From: Arthrinium phaeospermum
Lineage: Eukaryota > Ascomycota > Sordariomycetes > Amphisphaeriales > Apiosporaceae
Assembly: GCA_006503535.1 (NCBI GenBank)
Contig: QYRS01000005.1
Span: forward strand, 3,596,001 to 3,660,000
Direction: 5' to 3'
Length of the DNA stretch: 64,000 nt
Numbering within the stretch: the first letter of the stretch is position 1; each line of letters starts with the position of its first letter. The notes beneath the pieces were generated by a model, which searched no databases, was not told the origin of the DNA, and saw only the letters and a list, made by a program, of their open reading frames with translations. Both the position numbers and the translations under genes were made by a program. This document shows positions 11,491 to 19,978 of this stretch, one piece after another.

Positions 11491-11993
11491 ATGGCTTTCC
11501 CCGACTGGCTGCGAAGGAAGTACTACCAGTACAAGAACGACACTAATTGGGTAATGGGATAATGGGGCAATGGGGCAATGGGATAGCGGAATAGCGGAAT
11601 AGTGGGATAGTGGGATAGTGGGATAGTGGGATAGTGGGATAGTGGGATAGTGGGATAGTGGGATAATGGGATAATGGGGGCATGGACAGTGACTGACTAT
11701 ACCACCAGGGTGCCCACGACGTGGACCCCACGGACCTAGTCCGCCAGCTAGCCGACCAGATCCACGCCGAGGTCCCGGAGCTCACCTTTGACTACTTCGC
11801 CCTGCACGAGGCCTGCTGGGCGCTGCTGAGGAAGCTGAAGCTCGACGTCGATCCGTGGAAGCTCAAGTCGGGGGATCTTGTGGAGTTTTGTCATGGGGCA
11901 GCTGGGCAACTGCCCGGTGCAAGGAGGACTACATCCGCAGAGTGGAGATGGCAAAGAAGGGAGATGGATAGCGTACGTTTTCAGATTGAATGA
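11491..11993 (+). CDS. Small DUF6604-like fragment gene with a minisatellite intron
   Basis: Exon 1 is 11491-11550 (MAFPDWLRRKYYQYKNDTNW). The intron 11551-11708 starts GTAATG and ends CACCAG. Exon 2 runs 11709-11993, all phase 0, giving 115 residues. The N-terminus resembles the start of fungal DUF6604 proteins, which usually begin with a YxxYKxDTN element but are several hundred residues long. Exon 2 contains an amphipathic helical segment (TFDYFALHEACWALLRKLKL) and then loses coding character after about 11900. I read it as a truncated remnant or a small orphan protein. Most of the intron is an 8-bp tandem repeat, so its length should vary between strains. Confidence 0.5.
11553..11680. repeat. 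8-bp minisatellite (TGGGATAG)n inside an intron
   Basis: The core from about 11601 to 11663 is nearly perfect TGGGATAG repeats, flanked by degenerate versions (TGGGATAA, TGGGGCAA, CGGAATAG). It sits between the donor at 11551 and the acceptor at 11708 of the small gene. Confidence 0.9.
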
Positions 11994-12300
11994 ATGTATG
12001 TCTGTCTGTCGAGCTACTCAAAGCTGTTGCTTCCCATGGTGGAAACCTCGCCATCCTGTGAGCCCCTGCTCCCTTTCTCCAACCTCAGGTCATGCTTCTG
12101 GGAGAGAAAGAAGATGAAAAGAAAGAAAAGCAACTTTGCACATAATCTCTGTTCCCCATTCGATGTTCCAGCCAACAATAGTGCAGTGTTCCACGAGCGT
12201 CAAATAAACATCGAGGGCATCAGCCGCAGGCGAGAGTTGACGAGTCCCGTGAAGAACGACGCAAAACCCATTCCCTCCGCTCCAGTCCAGTTCTCAGGGG

Positions 12301-12399
12301 TTAGGATGAGCCCCGGGGAAGGAGGCCGTGATCGATCCAACCGCCGGGGACAAACCAGTAAGTCACATCTAGGAGGTTCACTCGTCTCTTTGTGCGCTT
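12301..12399 (-). other. Alternative terminal exon d of the precursor gene, shortened
   Basis: 32 codons plus a TAA stop, preceded by a perfect GCTAAC branch site and CCATCTAG. It reads KRTKRR, NLLDVTY, the variable WFVPGGW, then DHGLLPRGSS. Compared with exons a-c, a deletion removes the QSxW block and shifts the tail, although the DNA after the stop still matches the other copies. It may be decaying, or it may be a shorter functional variant. Confidence 0.55.
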
Positions 12400-13547
12400 C
12401 TAGATGGACAGAGTAGAAAAGAGACCGTTAGCAAGAGCCGTGCGACTGGGCGCGAGAAACACCAAAGAGAAACCAAACACCCGTTGCCTCTGCGCACGTC
12501 CGGTCTTCAGTGGGTGAAATGCGCCTCGGCAAGGAGGCGGTGGTACCAAGCACGGTGTGCGGCCTCCTTCCAGCTCGATTGATGAGACGTCGGCATGCCC
12601 CAGTTCCAAGGCCAATATTCCGCATCCACGAGGCTTCCCCGTTTCTCCAAAGACCGCAGCTAAAGGGGACAGAAGAGAAGAGAAAGCATTAGCGAGACTG
12701 CGCAGCTTGGGCGAGAAGAAATAAAGGACACGATAACGTGAAGCCCCTCCGTCTCCAGACCAGTCCTTCTTCAGTGGACATGAGAAGCCCCGGAAAGGAG
12801 GCGGTAGTGCAGCGCGTCGTGCGGGTCGGCCCTCCATTTCGATTGGAGCGACGTTGGGACCCATATGAACCCGACACCATCATATTGCTCATCTACAAGA
12901 TTCCCCCGTTTCCTCAAGTGTTCCTAGTGCGGAGGGAAAAAGGAGAAAAAAAGCATTAGCCAAACTGCGCAGGTCGAGCTCGTCCCTAGTGGATAAAGGG
13001 GAGATGAGCATCGGAAAGCAGGCGGTGGTGCAACTCGTCGTGTGCGTCTCCCCACCACTTCGATTGGAGAGACTTTGGTATCCATCCGGGGTACAAGAAG
13101 AAGATAGCATCTACGGGATTCCCGTGCTCTCGCTTCTTTACGTGTTCCTAGAGCGGGGGAAGGGAAACAGACAAGGAACCATCAGCGAGACTGCGCTCAG
13201 ATGAAACCAGAAGCCAGAGAGACTTCTCTCCCCTCGCGAATCGCCAAGGGCCTTGTTCGGAAAATAAGATGGGGAAGCAAAGGGAAGAGGAAAAACCCCG
13301 GGCTTACCTTGGACTTGGACTCGGGACCGACGTCGTCATGCCCCGATGGAGCAACGACAGAAACGACCACCCCGTCCTTGGTCTGTCTGTCAGCGACCGA
13401 ACCGCCAACCTGCTCGTCCCCGCCACCGCCAGAAAGAGCCGCCGAGACCGCCGTGGTTGGCGGATCTGGGACAACGCGGGCCAGAGGCGCTGCTGTGGCC
13501 ACGGTCGCCAGCAGCATCACGAGGTAGGCGAGAGATCGAGGAGCCAT
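12301..13547 (-). CDS. Secreted peptide precursor with four tandem alternative 3' exons (RiPP-like)
   Basis: Constant exon 13547-13308 encodes 80 residues: signal peptide MAPRSLAYLVMLLATVATAA, a Gly/Asp/Val-rich propeptide and a terminal ESKSK, then a GTAAGC donor in phase 0. Downstream lie four related blocks, each with a GCTRAT/GCTAAC branch-like site, a long pyrimidine tract, a TAG acceptor and a phase-0 exon ending in its own stop: 13147-12986, 12923-12771, 12659-12507 and 12399-12301. Each begins with a basic Kex2-like site (VKKR, LRKR, LEKR, KRTKRR), then (L/P)(V/L)D, two residues, Y or F, a variable aromatic stretch, and in the first three a conserved SxQSxW...RLL...H end. I found no good donor inside or after the 3' exons, so they look like mutually exclusive terminal exons giving 112-133-residue products. 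The divergent neighbour is a UstYa-family gene, which fits a dikaritin-type RiPP precursor. Splicing and modification are inference. Confidence 0.72.
12507..12659 (-). other. Alternative terminal exon c of the precursor gene
   Basis: 50 codons plus a TGA stop, preceded by CGCTAATGC, a pyrimidine tract and CCCTTTAG. It reads LRSLEKR, SLVDAEY, a Trp-rich variable segment WPWNWGM, then PTSHQSSW, YHRLLAEAH and a final TH before the stop. Confidence 0.65.
12771..12923 (-). other. Alternative terminal exon b of the precursor gene
   Basis: 50 codons plus a TGA stop, preceded by GGCTAATGC, a T/C-rich tract and GCACTAG. It reads EHLRKR, NLVDEQY, the variable DGVGFIW, then PTSLQSKW, HDALHYRLLSGA and a final VH before the stop. 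SLQSKW is identical to exon a while the segment before it differs completely. Confidence 0.65.
12986..13147 (-). other. Alternative terminal exon a of the precursor gene
   Basis: 53 codons plus a TAG stop, preceded by a branch-like GCTGATGG and the acceptor CCGCTCTAG. It reads EHVKKR (Kex2-like), NPVDA, then the variable aromatic FFLYPGW, then PKSLQSKW, HDELHHRLLSDAH and a final His before the stop. A splice from the constant exon would remove 160 bp, the shortest option and so the probable default. Confidence 0.65.
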
Positions 13548-14844
13548 TTTCGAGCTTGGACTGGCGTGGCGTGATTGACGATGGGCAAACTGAGGTATGC
13601 CTGGGATGTGGTCAAGTTGGAAAGGGATGGATTGGCTGATGTGTTTTGATCGACAAATGGATGATTGAGATGATTGGGAGGTGTAGACAAAATGACACAG
13701 CTCTTGGTATCTGGACAAGCTTGGAGTCACGAGGGCTTGGGCTAAAGGTGGCTGGCTGCCTGAACCCTCCCTTTATAGATATGATCATCTAGTCGACTAA
13801 CCGTCTCGTACTGGTGGCCGACGTCTCCGAGATGGCGGTGAGATTTGCGCCGTGATACGCACCTGACAGACCTCTCCGATCGATCATCAACCGCGAATTC
13901 CTTTTCCCTGGTCACTTTGCTCGGCCACATTCAGTGTGGCCTGAGTGGTTGTCCCTCGATCGGAAGGAAGGGTGAAGCCTGGATGCGTGTGTATCAATTA
14001 GACACGCTGCACTGCACCTGCAGTACTACCCGGTAGATGTTGGCGGGTCACAGAAGACGTCGCGACCCGATTGGCGATCGATGTAGCGCAATCCCCTCAC
14101 GGTGCCTGCACTATTGGTCTTGCTGCTGCCCCTCCACCGCGCAGATGGGGTCCCGCCGTTGAGTCCAATGCAACCGCTGTGCTCCGCGAAACGTCACATC
14201 CGTCTCTCGGTAACCAACATCTCTCCAAGCAGGACCACACGGTCCTGCTACAAGAAGGGAGGAGAGGTCTTTGGTGCGCAAGTAACATGGTAGCCATTGT
14301 GGACCAACTGGCGTAACAAAATGTTTGTCATGACAGAGATGTGCTTCTTCGCCAAGATATTCAATTGGATACGCGCTTACACGAGGCGGCTTACCCCAGC
14401 ACCGCATGGGCAGAGCGATGCGGATATGCCCGGCACATGCATCATCCCCCATCTTTTCACTGCACTCAACGAGGATGTGCTCGCCCATCGCTGGTTACCA
14501 GCATTCCCGAATCCCACCGCCGTTTAAAGGTCGGCAACCGAAACTCGAACTCCGCACCTCGCCTACTAGCATAGCAAGTGACACCCCGTTGCGGTTGCAT
14601 TGACGGCCATCGGACGAGTATCGATGGACGGTGGCAAGCCCCTTGACGATGTCACCACTCCCAGGGATATGCTACAAATCGGGGGCAGCTCCGAATCATG
14701 TGGCCAAGGATCAGAGAAAGAGAAGAGGGCCTCCAGCAGGCCCCGAAACAGAACACAGACTTTCTTCATTCCAAACCACAAAGATCGTTTCTATCCTCAA
14801 GCAGCGATCTTCGAAGCCAAGAACAAAATCACTCAAGAACCAAC
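13548..14844. other. Divergent intergenic region between the precursor and UstYa genes
   Basis: About 1.3 kb without a supported gene. Short ORFs on both strands around 14070-14600 lack family features. As the shared upstream region of two probably co-functioning genes it is the likely place for pathway control; I see no motif I can name apart from the TATA box. Confidence 0.5.
13772..13777 (-). promoter_or_regulatory. TATA box of the precursor gene
   Basis: Reads TCTATAAAGGG on the minus strand, about 225 bp upstream of the ATG at 13547. The distance allows a 5' UTR of usual fungal length. Confidence 0.5.
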
Positions 14845-16143
14845 ATGGACGCCCGCAGTCAATGCTCCAGCGATGGGTCGTCAGCAGCCGACTACGCCGA
14901 GTCGGATAAGCATGGACTCCTTTCGGAGAAGCACGTTCGGAGATCCTACACTTGGTCCAAGACCCGACGAGCCATCCGCGACCCGTGGGTCGCCCTTCCC
15001 TGCATCATCGCCCTCGTCTCCATCTGCATGGCGGCCTACTGCCACTACCAGCTGCGGGCACAGCTGAGGAAGACCGTCGAGCTACCGTACAGTACGTATT
15101 GCCGCCCCTTCATAAGTGGTCAGATGCCAGCCCACTAAGAATACGGTGTGTTGAAACTAAGTAGGTCCGGCCAACCATCTGATCCGATACGAACGCCGCC
15201 CGTTCGTGCTCGGCTTCGGGGACGATATGACCGAGTACGAGGCCGAACCATCGCCGGAATTGGATGCGAAGTGGGACGATCTATACTCGAGTAAGTGGTC
15301 CTCTCAAGATTCTCCTTTGTCTCATGACCATCTCTGACGACGGAACAGTGGGCATCGTGGCCATCTCCCAAGAACAGGCCAGCCATCTGGAAGAGAAGAC
15401 GCAACCGCTGCCGCACGACCCGGAGAACCGCTACGTCCTCGGCATGAACGTGTTCCATGATTTGCACTGTCTTGTGAGTCCTCTATGGGGAACAAAGGAA
15501 GAGGGGAGGAAACAGCTGGATCATTACGCTCTTTTCATGGTGACTTGACCCAAGTAGCTGATCAGAAACGAACACACTGGATGACAGAACATGCTTCGAA
15601 AGCACCTCTTTCCCGAGTATTACCCCGAGCACAGGAATGCGAGCAGCACCGAGAATGGCTTCATGCACATCATGCATTGCGTGGACGCCCTGCGCCAGTC
15701 CATCATGTGTAACGTGGACTTGGCCATCATTCCTTTTCAGGGTGAGCACCTTCTACTGACACCCTCTTGCTTGACGCCATTAGTCCATCTGTACTAACTC
15801 CAATCTTTCTTTTCCGCGTGGAAGTTAGTATAAGTCCGCCTCTCTTTCAGCATTCCCCAACACCCCCGAGCACAAAATGACTGCAAATCCTCCCCCATCT
15901 GTCCCTATCCATATCCCAGTCAAAAGACAGCATGGATCCGGACGCTGAACAGCGCTGCCGCAGTGGAGTGAGGAGTGGAAGTTTCACCAACCGCAGATAG
16001 TCGGCGACCACATGTGTCGGAACTTCGAGGCGGTGCAGGACTGGGCCCGAGAGCATGCGATGGCGGACGAGTGGGACCGCGAGTACCGGCCGGTGAACGA
16101 CCCATTGGATCCTGATACGTGGGTTCCCGGGTGGCATCCCTAG
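14845..16143 (+). CDS. UstYa-family (DUF3328) oxidase-like membrane protein
   Basis: Exons 14845-15091, 15165-15290, 15349-15473, 15588-15741 and 15953-16143 join in phase to give 280 residues. A single TM helix (WVALPCIIALVSICMAAY) follows a polar N-terminal tail of about 50 residues. The two family signatures are intact: HDLHCL and HCVDALRQSIMC, the paired HxxHC motifs of UstYa/UstYb proteins. These proteins are required for oxidative cyclisation of ribosomal peptides such as ustiloxin and asperipin, and act in the secretory pathway. The length is typical. It is divergent from the secreted Kex2-type precursor at 12301-13547, the arrangement expected of a dikaritin-type cluster. The final acceptor (GAACAG at 15952) is the one that keeps the frame. 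Confidence 0.9.
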
Positions 16144-16397
16144 GCGAAACAGCCAGCCCGTTCGCCGTAGCAGCGAGCCAACGTGTATCGGTGTGAGATC
16201 CCGGATGCCGGGATCCTACGCTGGATTGGTTGGAAAGGGGGCATGATTAATGCCACGAGGTTGAGGGATGCAACTGGTGACGTAGAGGCTTTTTGAGGCT
16301 ACCTTGTAGTAATAATAACCCATTTAACAATCTGATTGCTTCACACGTATTATAGACCTCCCAAGGCAGCAAGCGGCAAAAGGAAAAAAAAAAGAAT

Positions 16398-16484
16398 TCC
16401 GATGCGGGGAATCGAACCCCGGGCTAGTCGGAGACGCTTTCTGGGCTTGAGAGCGACTAATGTTAACCACTACACCACATCGGA
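16398..16484 (-). tRNA. tRNA-Glu(CTC), 16-nt intron
   Basis: An 87-nt gene whose mature part (71 nt) folds as tRNA-Glu: acceptor TCCGATG/CATCGGA, T arm CCGGGGTTCGATTCCCCG, anticodon CTC in a GTCG stem. The intron after the anticodon loop is GC-rich. A long T run follows on the transcribed strand as a Pol III terminator. Confidence 0.92.
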
Positions 16485-16957
16485 GTTGGAAACTGTTGGC
16501 TGATTGCCTTGGTTGAAGAAAATGGCGTTTATCCAAAAGTATACCATATCATTGTACTAGTCTGGGTGGGCAACAACTATGTGTTCCTCACCACCCATCC
16601 ATAAGCCACTGCTGGTAGGGTTGGGTGCAAGGCGAGGAGCCCAAAGTCCCGTGGGCCCTTCCGTAGCACAATAAGCCATGCTTCTTCTACTTCCTCCCTC
16701 GTGCCCAACATGAACCGCGGTAGTATGCAGCAGAAACCACGGCAAAGGGCAGTGAACGAGGTATATCACAGTTTGGTCCTCCGTCTCCACTGTCCGAAAT
16801 CCGAATTCTCGCAGTACCGACGAAACCATAGAAAAGGATGAATGGTCAATTCTTCCATTTGCAAATTGTAATTCCGCTGTAGGAATTAACAAAAAGAAAA
16901 GGGGGAAAGGGGGCGGACTTAAGGAATTAAATGGTTAAACAAGGGCAAAAAAGTATT
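16485..16957. other. Spacer between two tRNA genes
   Basis: No gene supported. A 111-codon minus-strand ORF (16557-16892) lacks domain features or codon bias. Confidence 0.5.
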
Positions 16958-17062
16958 TCCGATGCGGGGAATCGAACCCCGGGCTAGTCGGATCACAGGA
17001 TCGACTTCTAGAACGAACTCAAGAATGAGAGCGACTAATGTTAACCACTACACCACATCGGA
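16958..17062 (-). tRNA. tRNA-Glu(CTC), 34-nt intron
   Basis: 105 nt; its mature part is identical to the copy at 16398, but it carries an unrelated, longer AT-richer intron. A T6 terminator lies downstream. Confidence 0.92.
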
Positions 17063-17727
17063 TTGGGAAGCCTCGACACCGCTTGATATACGGCAAGTTC
17101 TTATTGTGCTCTATGTACTCCGTACGTGTCTCCATAAGCAGCTGCTGGTGGGGCTTGGTCGGGGTCGAGGCTGCTGCGACTTCTGTACCGGTCGGAAACG
17201 CTTATGGAGAAGCATGTCTCGCACGCGAACGGAGCAATCACGAAAGGGGCGTGCTCAAGACCGCAAAGCTGGGGGAAGGGCAAAGGCTTGCCGTCGGTGG
17301 CAGCAGCAGCCCCGCTAGCCGTCCAGAGGATGCGCGCAAGCTTAGCCCACTGACGGGTAGCTTACGGAACATGCCTGGTGCCGGGGGCAGTTATCAGGGC
17401 TGTAACTCGTTGTCTTGGCCGTTGCGACGGCCGAGAAACCTGGTGATGGACGCTTTACCTCCGTAGGAAGTCCTATTCGGACTCATCGTAGCATCAGCGA
17501 CAAGCGGGTATCCGCCATAATCAGAAGCAGCCTCCTTCCCCGTGCGCTCGGCCCCTTGACGGCATGCAGGTCATCGAAACACTCAGATGGCGTCAAAGAG
17601 CCCTGGGGCGCCCACAAGCAATGTATTGGACGTATTTGGCAGCAGGCAAAAGTTGAAGGGGTATATTTCATGATAAAACGGCCGTGACGGATACATTAGC
17701 TACTTCCAATGACCATGAATCCTCCTA
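17063..17727. other. Intergenic, no supported gene
   Basis: Plus-strand ORFs at 17038-17687 have no recognisable features; I treat them as chance frames. Confidence 0.45.
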
Positions 17728-18671
17728 TTACATAAAGTCGCCCTCCCCATCGAGCCGCTTGCTCGGCGCGGCCCCCTGGGTCAAGTTGAGCGCCGACTTG
17801 CGCTCGTCCAGCTTCTTGACGACGGCCCCCAAAACCACCTTGAGCAGGTCGTCGGTCGACAGGGAGCCCGGCTCGCCGGACCAGGTGGTGGTGTCGACAA
17901 TGTCGCGCGTCTTGGCCTCGAGGTGCAGCTCGTCGTCGAGGTACTCGAAGGTGCGCTGGACGTCGGGGCTGGGCTGGCCGATCTGGAAGAGCTGGATGCC
18001 GACCTGGTGCTCGGCACGTCCATCTGGTCGAGCATCTTGGCGGCCTGGATGAGGGGCGCCTTGATGTCGTCGTCGAACTTGCCGGCCGTGATCACAATCA
18101 GGTTCAGCGCCGCGTCCTCCTCGTCCGACTTGAGCTTCTTGCAGTACCACGTCAGCAGCTTGGACAGCCGCGCGCCCAGGTTGCACTTGCCCGTCGGCTT
18201 GACCCGGTTGAAGATGCCGTGCACGGTGCTGGTGTCCTTGGAGCTGTCGGCGTCGTGGTCGCCGTAGCCGCCGATGCGGCGGTAGCCCGACTTGCGGAAG
18301 GTCATGCCCGACAGCAGGCCCTTGGGCCGGTGGTTGAGGAAGAAGATGTCGATGCCGTCCGGGTCGTACTTGACCGTGATGGGCGTCAGCCGCTCCAGCA
18401 GCGCCTTGACGTCGCCCCAGTACGGCGCCATGGCCGCCGAGTCGTCAATCAGGTACATGGTGTCGAAGCACCGCAGGAACGCCAGCGTCTCGCCGTAGTC
18501 GTCCAGGTCCACCCCTTCGCCGGCCTCGGCGTCCGGCGCTGCCATGGCCGGCGCCGGCCACAGGTTCTCCTCGTCCACCTCCTCCTTGGCTTGCGGCTGG
18601 TAGGGGTTCTGCTGGTACAGGGCCGCCGCGCCCGTGGGCACCCTGGAGTTTTGCAGCTCCCTTGTGCTCAT
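17728..18671 (-). CDS. vWA-domain protein, frameshifted
   Basis: Starts at MSTRELQNSRVPTG (ATG at 18671, preferred over an upstream ATG at 18740 because of its context). A von Willebrand A fold follows: FDTMYLIDDSAAM in the MIDAS position (usually DxSxS, here DDSAA), GIDIFFLN, SKLLTWYCKKL, ALNLIVITAGK. Near 18013 the frame shifts by one base: downstream homology-like sequence (VGIQLFQIG, FEYLDDELHLEAKTRDIVDT, STDDLLKVVLGAVVKKLDER) continues in the neighbouring frame to a TAA at 17728. One missing base in a short C run would explain it. It is either a recent pseudogene or an assembly error. The family is cytosolic and of unknown role in fungi. Confidence 0.8.
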
Positions 18672-19659
18672 CTTGGCTGTGTCTGTGTGTAAAGTAGGTG
18701 AGATCTGGAGATCTGGGATGGATGGCAGATGCCGATGCAATTTGTGGAGTTGAACCTGCGGTCAAACGTGAAAGGATCTCAACAATAGAGCGAATCGATA
18801 GCCCCTGAGAAATAAAACGGATATTCAGCAGTAGGGGTAGGGAAAGAAAAGGTACTTGTATGGTTACTGTAATGGGTTTATATCCAGAGCGTGTCTTTTC
18901 ACCCCTTTCAGGCCGCCCCTAGCTATTGAGATCATCTCCTATCGCCCCACTACACAGCCCCCGCCAGCTGTCACTAATCTAAGCGGTGAGGGGTCCCTGG
19001 CCCACCCGGAAACAAAGAAGGCAGCCACACGAAGCGAATAGATTGCGAGATTGGTACGTGACGCGTGGCGTTATTCAGCATGCAAGCTAAGGTACGCGCA
19101 CCTTGATGAGACGCTAAGGATTTCCTCATTGAAGGGTTTGTTTTGTTTCTTCAGCAACTTGCTGCGAACCTGCCGTTGGGCCGCCTCTGAGTTATGACGT
19201 CAGGCGAATAGCGCACCCTTTACATCTAAAGGTGCATATGTGCCCGCCCAACGGGCCAACCCCCGCGACAAACGTAGGAGACTCTTCGCCGGTAATTATC
19301 CAGTCTGGCTCGGCCGAGTGCGAGCAACTCCGGGCTGTGCGGAGCACTATTGCCGGGATCTCGGCCGGTCGTCGGAAGTCCCAGTCATCAGCGCCGCGGT
19401 TGCTTTCGGCGATTGACAGCAACGGTCAATGTCGCTGCAGAGCCAGCACCCAAAGTGCAGAAGTCGATTTCGTCATGCGGCCGCCGCAACAAATCGTACT
19501 TTCTCAATTGACAGCACCTGTCTTGATTATTTCACCTACTCTGAGTTGCAACAGTGGAAAAAACAAACACTACCGGAATAAAATTTTGCGATCGAAATGC
19601 TTATTTATTGTCATGACGAACCCTTGCCGTCCAGGGCCCCAAAAAGGCAAAAAGAGAAT
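18672..19659. other. Intergenic, no supported gene
   Basis: Upstream region of the vWA gene and flank of a tRNA. A 156-codon plus ORF reads through the tRNA and is rejected. Confidence 0.45.
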
Positions 19660-19765
19660 TCCGATGCGGGGAATCGAACCCCGGGCTAGTCGGATCTTAT
19701 AACACGACTTCTAGAACGAACTCTGAAATGAGAGCGACTAATGTTAACCACTACACCACATCGGA
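19660..19765 (-). tRNA. tRNA-Glu(CTC), 35-nt intron
   Basis: 106 nt with the same mature sequence as the other copies and the long intron type (TTCGTTCTAGAAGTCG core, with variable ends). T-rich terminator downstream. Confidence 0.92.
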
Positions 19766-19978
19766 TGATTTCTTGGATGAATGTCAGTCGTCTTATTTCA
19801 ACCTATTACCATAAGCAACAGACTCAAGGATTTTGCGTGGTTGGTGACATGGTCTTCGTACGGTTTGCTTATGGGCTCTCTTCACATTGGTCGGATCGAG
19901 AACATCATGCTGCGTTTGATGAGGCAAACCGCACTGCTGGTGACCTCCCACGAACTGCCATCCAGGAGAGCATTCACG

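Larger units (their letters stand above)
12425..13200 (-). repeat. Degenerate tandem repeat of about 230-265 bp, three full units
   Basis: Units are marked by the string CTGCGCAGTNTxGCTAATG (minus strand) near 13195, 12965, 12700 and, diverged, 12430. Each unit carries intron 3' end, exon, stop and a short 3' flank. Spacings are about 226, 267 and 262 bp. The repeat is explained by tandem duplication of the last exon plus its upstream intron half. Confidence 0.8.

Noticed and set aside
12400..12864. 154-codon minus-strand ORF spanning two repeat units
   Set aside because: It runs through intron-like sequence in a frame different from the alternative exons and shows no conserved stop, KR site or flank pattern between copies.
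12425..13200. Reading the array as a plain satellite or CRISPR-like repeat
   Set aside because: Units are 226-267 bp and diverged, and each carries splice signals, a coherent frame and a stop codon; CRISPR does not occur in nuclear fungal DNA.
18219..18692. 157-codon plus-strand ORF
   Set aside because: Antisense shadow of the vWA gene.
19232..19702. 156-codon plus-strand ORF
   Set aside because: Reads through a tRNA gene on the other strand and has no domain features.
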